Assembly (NCBI GenBank): GCA_017471025.1
Contig: JAFUWX010000064.1
Span: 1 to 33,891, forward strand
Reading direction: 5' to 3'
Length of the DNA: 33,891 bases
Source: Bacteroidales bacterium
GTDB taxonomy: Bacteria > Bacteroidota > Bacteroidia > Bacteroidales > UBA932
The translations under genes and the position numbers were made by a program. Each line of letters opens with the position of its first letter. Position 1 is the stretch's first letter. Below, in pieces: positions 32,568-33,891 of this stretch. The notes beneath the pieces are model-generated. The model saw only the letters and a list, made by a program, of their open reading frames with translations, was not told the DNA's origin and searched no databases.

Positions 32568-33701
32568 ATGAAAAGGTATCTATCACTGATTTCTATTGTA
32601 CTCCTTTCCGGATGTTCCGCAAAGCGGCCGTTTCAAGCCATGGATGACTTATTGGCAGGCCACAAGGACAAAGCGGAGAAATCCTATATGATAGGAGCCG
32701 AGCGATTCGAACAGAATCAATATAACGCTGCATTAAGCCCGTTATTGGGGGCTTTATCTGCTGAGGACTCCCGTTTATTCATATACCAGGATGCCGAAGA
32801 CTCTGCCCTCATTGCGTCAACATGTTTCATGCTATCCCACATCTACAATTCCAATGGCCTGCCCCATCATGCCCGCTGGTATAGCGGCAGGGGAAAAGAG
32901 CATTGTCACGAAGGGGATTCCGTATATGCTTTGTTGGAAAAGGAAAGAGTTTCTGCTGCTGAAAGCATTTCGTCGGATACCCTGTCCCATGCCGCAATCT
33001 TTTCATGGAATGACCATAAGATATTGGCTGCAAACAGTATAGGCAGTAATCTGCAAAAGAGGATTTATCGGCTTTGGACTTTCCGCTTTATTTCATTATT
33101 GGCAATCATCGTATTGACAGTAACGCTGTTTTCGAAAAGACGCAAATATAAGAAAGAGAAAGAGATAGCGTATCTTGGAGCCGCATGTGAGACGCTACGC
33201 AGCAGTGTGGACAGCCTCAAACGTGACAATGATTCACATCAGGCCCAAATTACAGCCTTGGAGGAGGCAACTCATCGGAATGAGTATCTTCAAAGACTAT
33301 TTATCAATCTATACAAAAAAGAATTTCACGAAATTGGAGATTTGTGCCATGTGTTCATGACCGATCAAAGCCGCGAAAAGGAGGAGAATGTCTATCGCGA
33401 GGTTCAAAAAATTGTCGGTAAAATACAGCGTACACAAAACAACAACTCGGCATTTGAGAAGATGCTGAATGAGCGGCTGGATCATGTAATGTCCAAGATC
33501 CGACAAGATTTCCCTGGACAGGATGAATCGGAATACCAGTTTATCGGATATTGTATCGCCGGCTTCAGTGCAAGCTTTATCGCCGTGCTGATTCCGGGCC
33601 TGTATGTGCCCAGCGTCTATGTAAAGCGGGGTAGGATCATCAAGAAACTGACATCTTGCGATTCACCCCATGCAGAACTTTACCGCTCACTATTACAGTA
33701 G
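32568..33701 (+). CDS. Membrane-spanning lipoprotein with coiled coil and degenerate HTH, putative regulator
   Basis: The 377-residue product starts MKRYLSLISIVLLSGC with a lipobox (Cys16). The frame extends 31 codons upstream, but that part overlaps the promoter. Residues about 25-160 are helical and TPR-like. A single membrane helix lies at about 172-189, followed by the basic RRKYKKEKE. A coiled coil runs about 195-240. The C-terminal part (about 296-362) has LNERLDHVMSKIRQDFPGQD, then ESEYQFIGYCIAGFSASFIA and VYVKRGRIIKK, resembling the degraded LuxR-like helix-turn-helix of Bacteroidota TPR-TM-coiled-coil regulators (DUF6377-like, low certainty). The sensor part would be periplasmic and the C-terminus cytoplasmic. 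It is divergent from the second barrel gene, its most likely target. It is more AT-rich than most of the window. Confidence 0.7.
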   Translation: MKRYLSLISIVLLSGCSAKRPFQAMDDLLAGHKDKAEKSYMIGAERFEQNQYNAALSPLLGALSAEDSRLFIYQDAEDSALIASTCFMLSHIYNSNGLPHHARWYSGRGKEHCHEGDSVYALLEKERVSAAESISSDTLSHAAIFSWNDHKILAANSIGSNLQKRIYRLWTFRFISLLAIIVLTVTLFSKRRKYKKEKEIAYLGAACETLRSSVDSLKRDNDSHQAQITALEEATHRNEYLQRLFINLYKKEFHEIGDLCHVFMTDQSREKEENVYREVQKIVGKIQRTQNNNSAFEKMLNERLDHVMSKIRQDFPGQDESEYQFIGYCIAGFSASFIAVLIPGLYVPSVYVKRGRIIKKLTSCDSPHAELYRSLLQ

Positions 33702-33709
33702 AGAAATAT

Positions 33710-33748
33710 AAAAAAAGATCCCCGGGCCAATCACTTGGTCCGGGGATC
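33710..33748 (-). terminator. Rho-independent terminator of the rRNA operon
   Basis: The arms 33717-33730 and 33735-33748 pair over nine plus four bases with one mismatch and a four-base loop. On the minus strand they are followed by seven T (33716-33710). It begins seven bases after the 3' end of 5S rRNA. Read on the plus strand the stem lacks a T run, so it serves the rRNA operon rather than the convergent regulator gene. Confidence 0.9.
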
Positions 33749-33755
33749 CGAAAAA

Positions 33756-33863
<108 letters not shown>

Positions 33864-33891
33864 AGTATATTGCTTGAGAGAGCCTTCGGTC

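Noticed and set aside
33717-33748. Hairpin as terminator of the plus-strand regulator gene
   Set aside because: Read on the plus strand no T run follows it; the T run lies on the minus-strand side, so it belongs to the rRNA operon, although it might slow convergent transcription.

Overview
The window reads as chromosomal DNA of a GC-rich member of Bacteroidota, most likely Bacteroidales. Three things support this: two SusC/SusD outer-membrane uptake pairs, promoters of the phylum type (TTG, about 20 bases, then TAnnTTTG), and families largely confined to the phylum (DUF4295, DUF4843, DUF4199, BACON lipoproteins, DUF5117/DUF4953 zinc proteases). Genus cannot be fixed from sequence reading alone. 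Coding density is very high, and almost everything left of 28 kb is on the minus strand.

Layout from left to right. (1) 1-5328, minus: a SusC-SusD pair followed by the start of a DUF1735-type lipoprotein cut by the window edge. (2) 5361-6105, minus: rpmB-rpmG-DUF4295 with its own promoter and a rho-independent terminator. (3) 6111-10762, minus: thrS-infC-rpmI-rplT with lepB attached at the end. infC lacks an ATG and appears to start at AUC behind a full Shine-Dalgarno sequence. (4) 10773-20145, minus: a five-gene surface operon (SusC, SusD, DUF4843, PKD-like and BACON lipoproteins) with a promoter at one end and a strong terminator at the other. (5) 20146-28095, minus: an outer-membrane barrel protein of the TonB-receptor type, then an intact zinc metalloprotease, then an overlapping paralogue that has lost all its metal and catalytic residues. 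(6) 28062-29651, plus: a DUF4199 membrane protein and a polyprenyl-phosphate glycosyltransferase, driven from a promoter that overlaps the divergent one of region 5. (7) 29654-32406, minus: a second barrel protein paralogous to the one in region 5. (8) 32532-33701, plus: a membrane-spanning lipoprotein regulator candidate, divergent from region 7. (9) 33710-33891, minus: the terminator and 5S rRNA gene at the end of an rRNA operon.

How the genes may work together: regions 4 and 5 contain no carbohydrate-active enzyme. They combine nutrient-capture lipoproteins, a SusCD transporter, a barrel protein and secreted zinc proteases, which suggests capture and processing of proteins or peptides rather than glycans (inference). 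The most unusual item is the translationally coupled pair of an active protease and a pseudoprotease. Region 8 looks like a sensor-regulator that could control the barrel gene it diverges from. Both are visibly more AT-rich than the rest of the window and may have arrived later.
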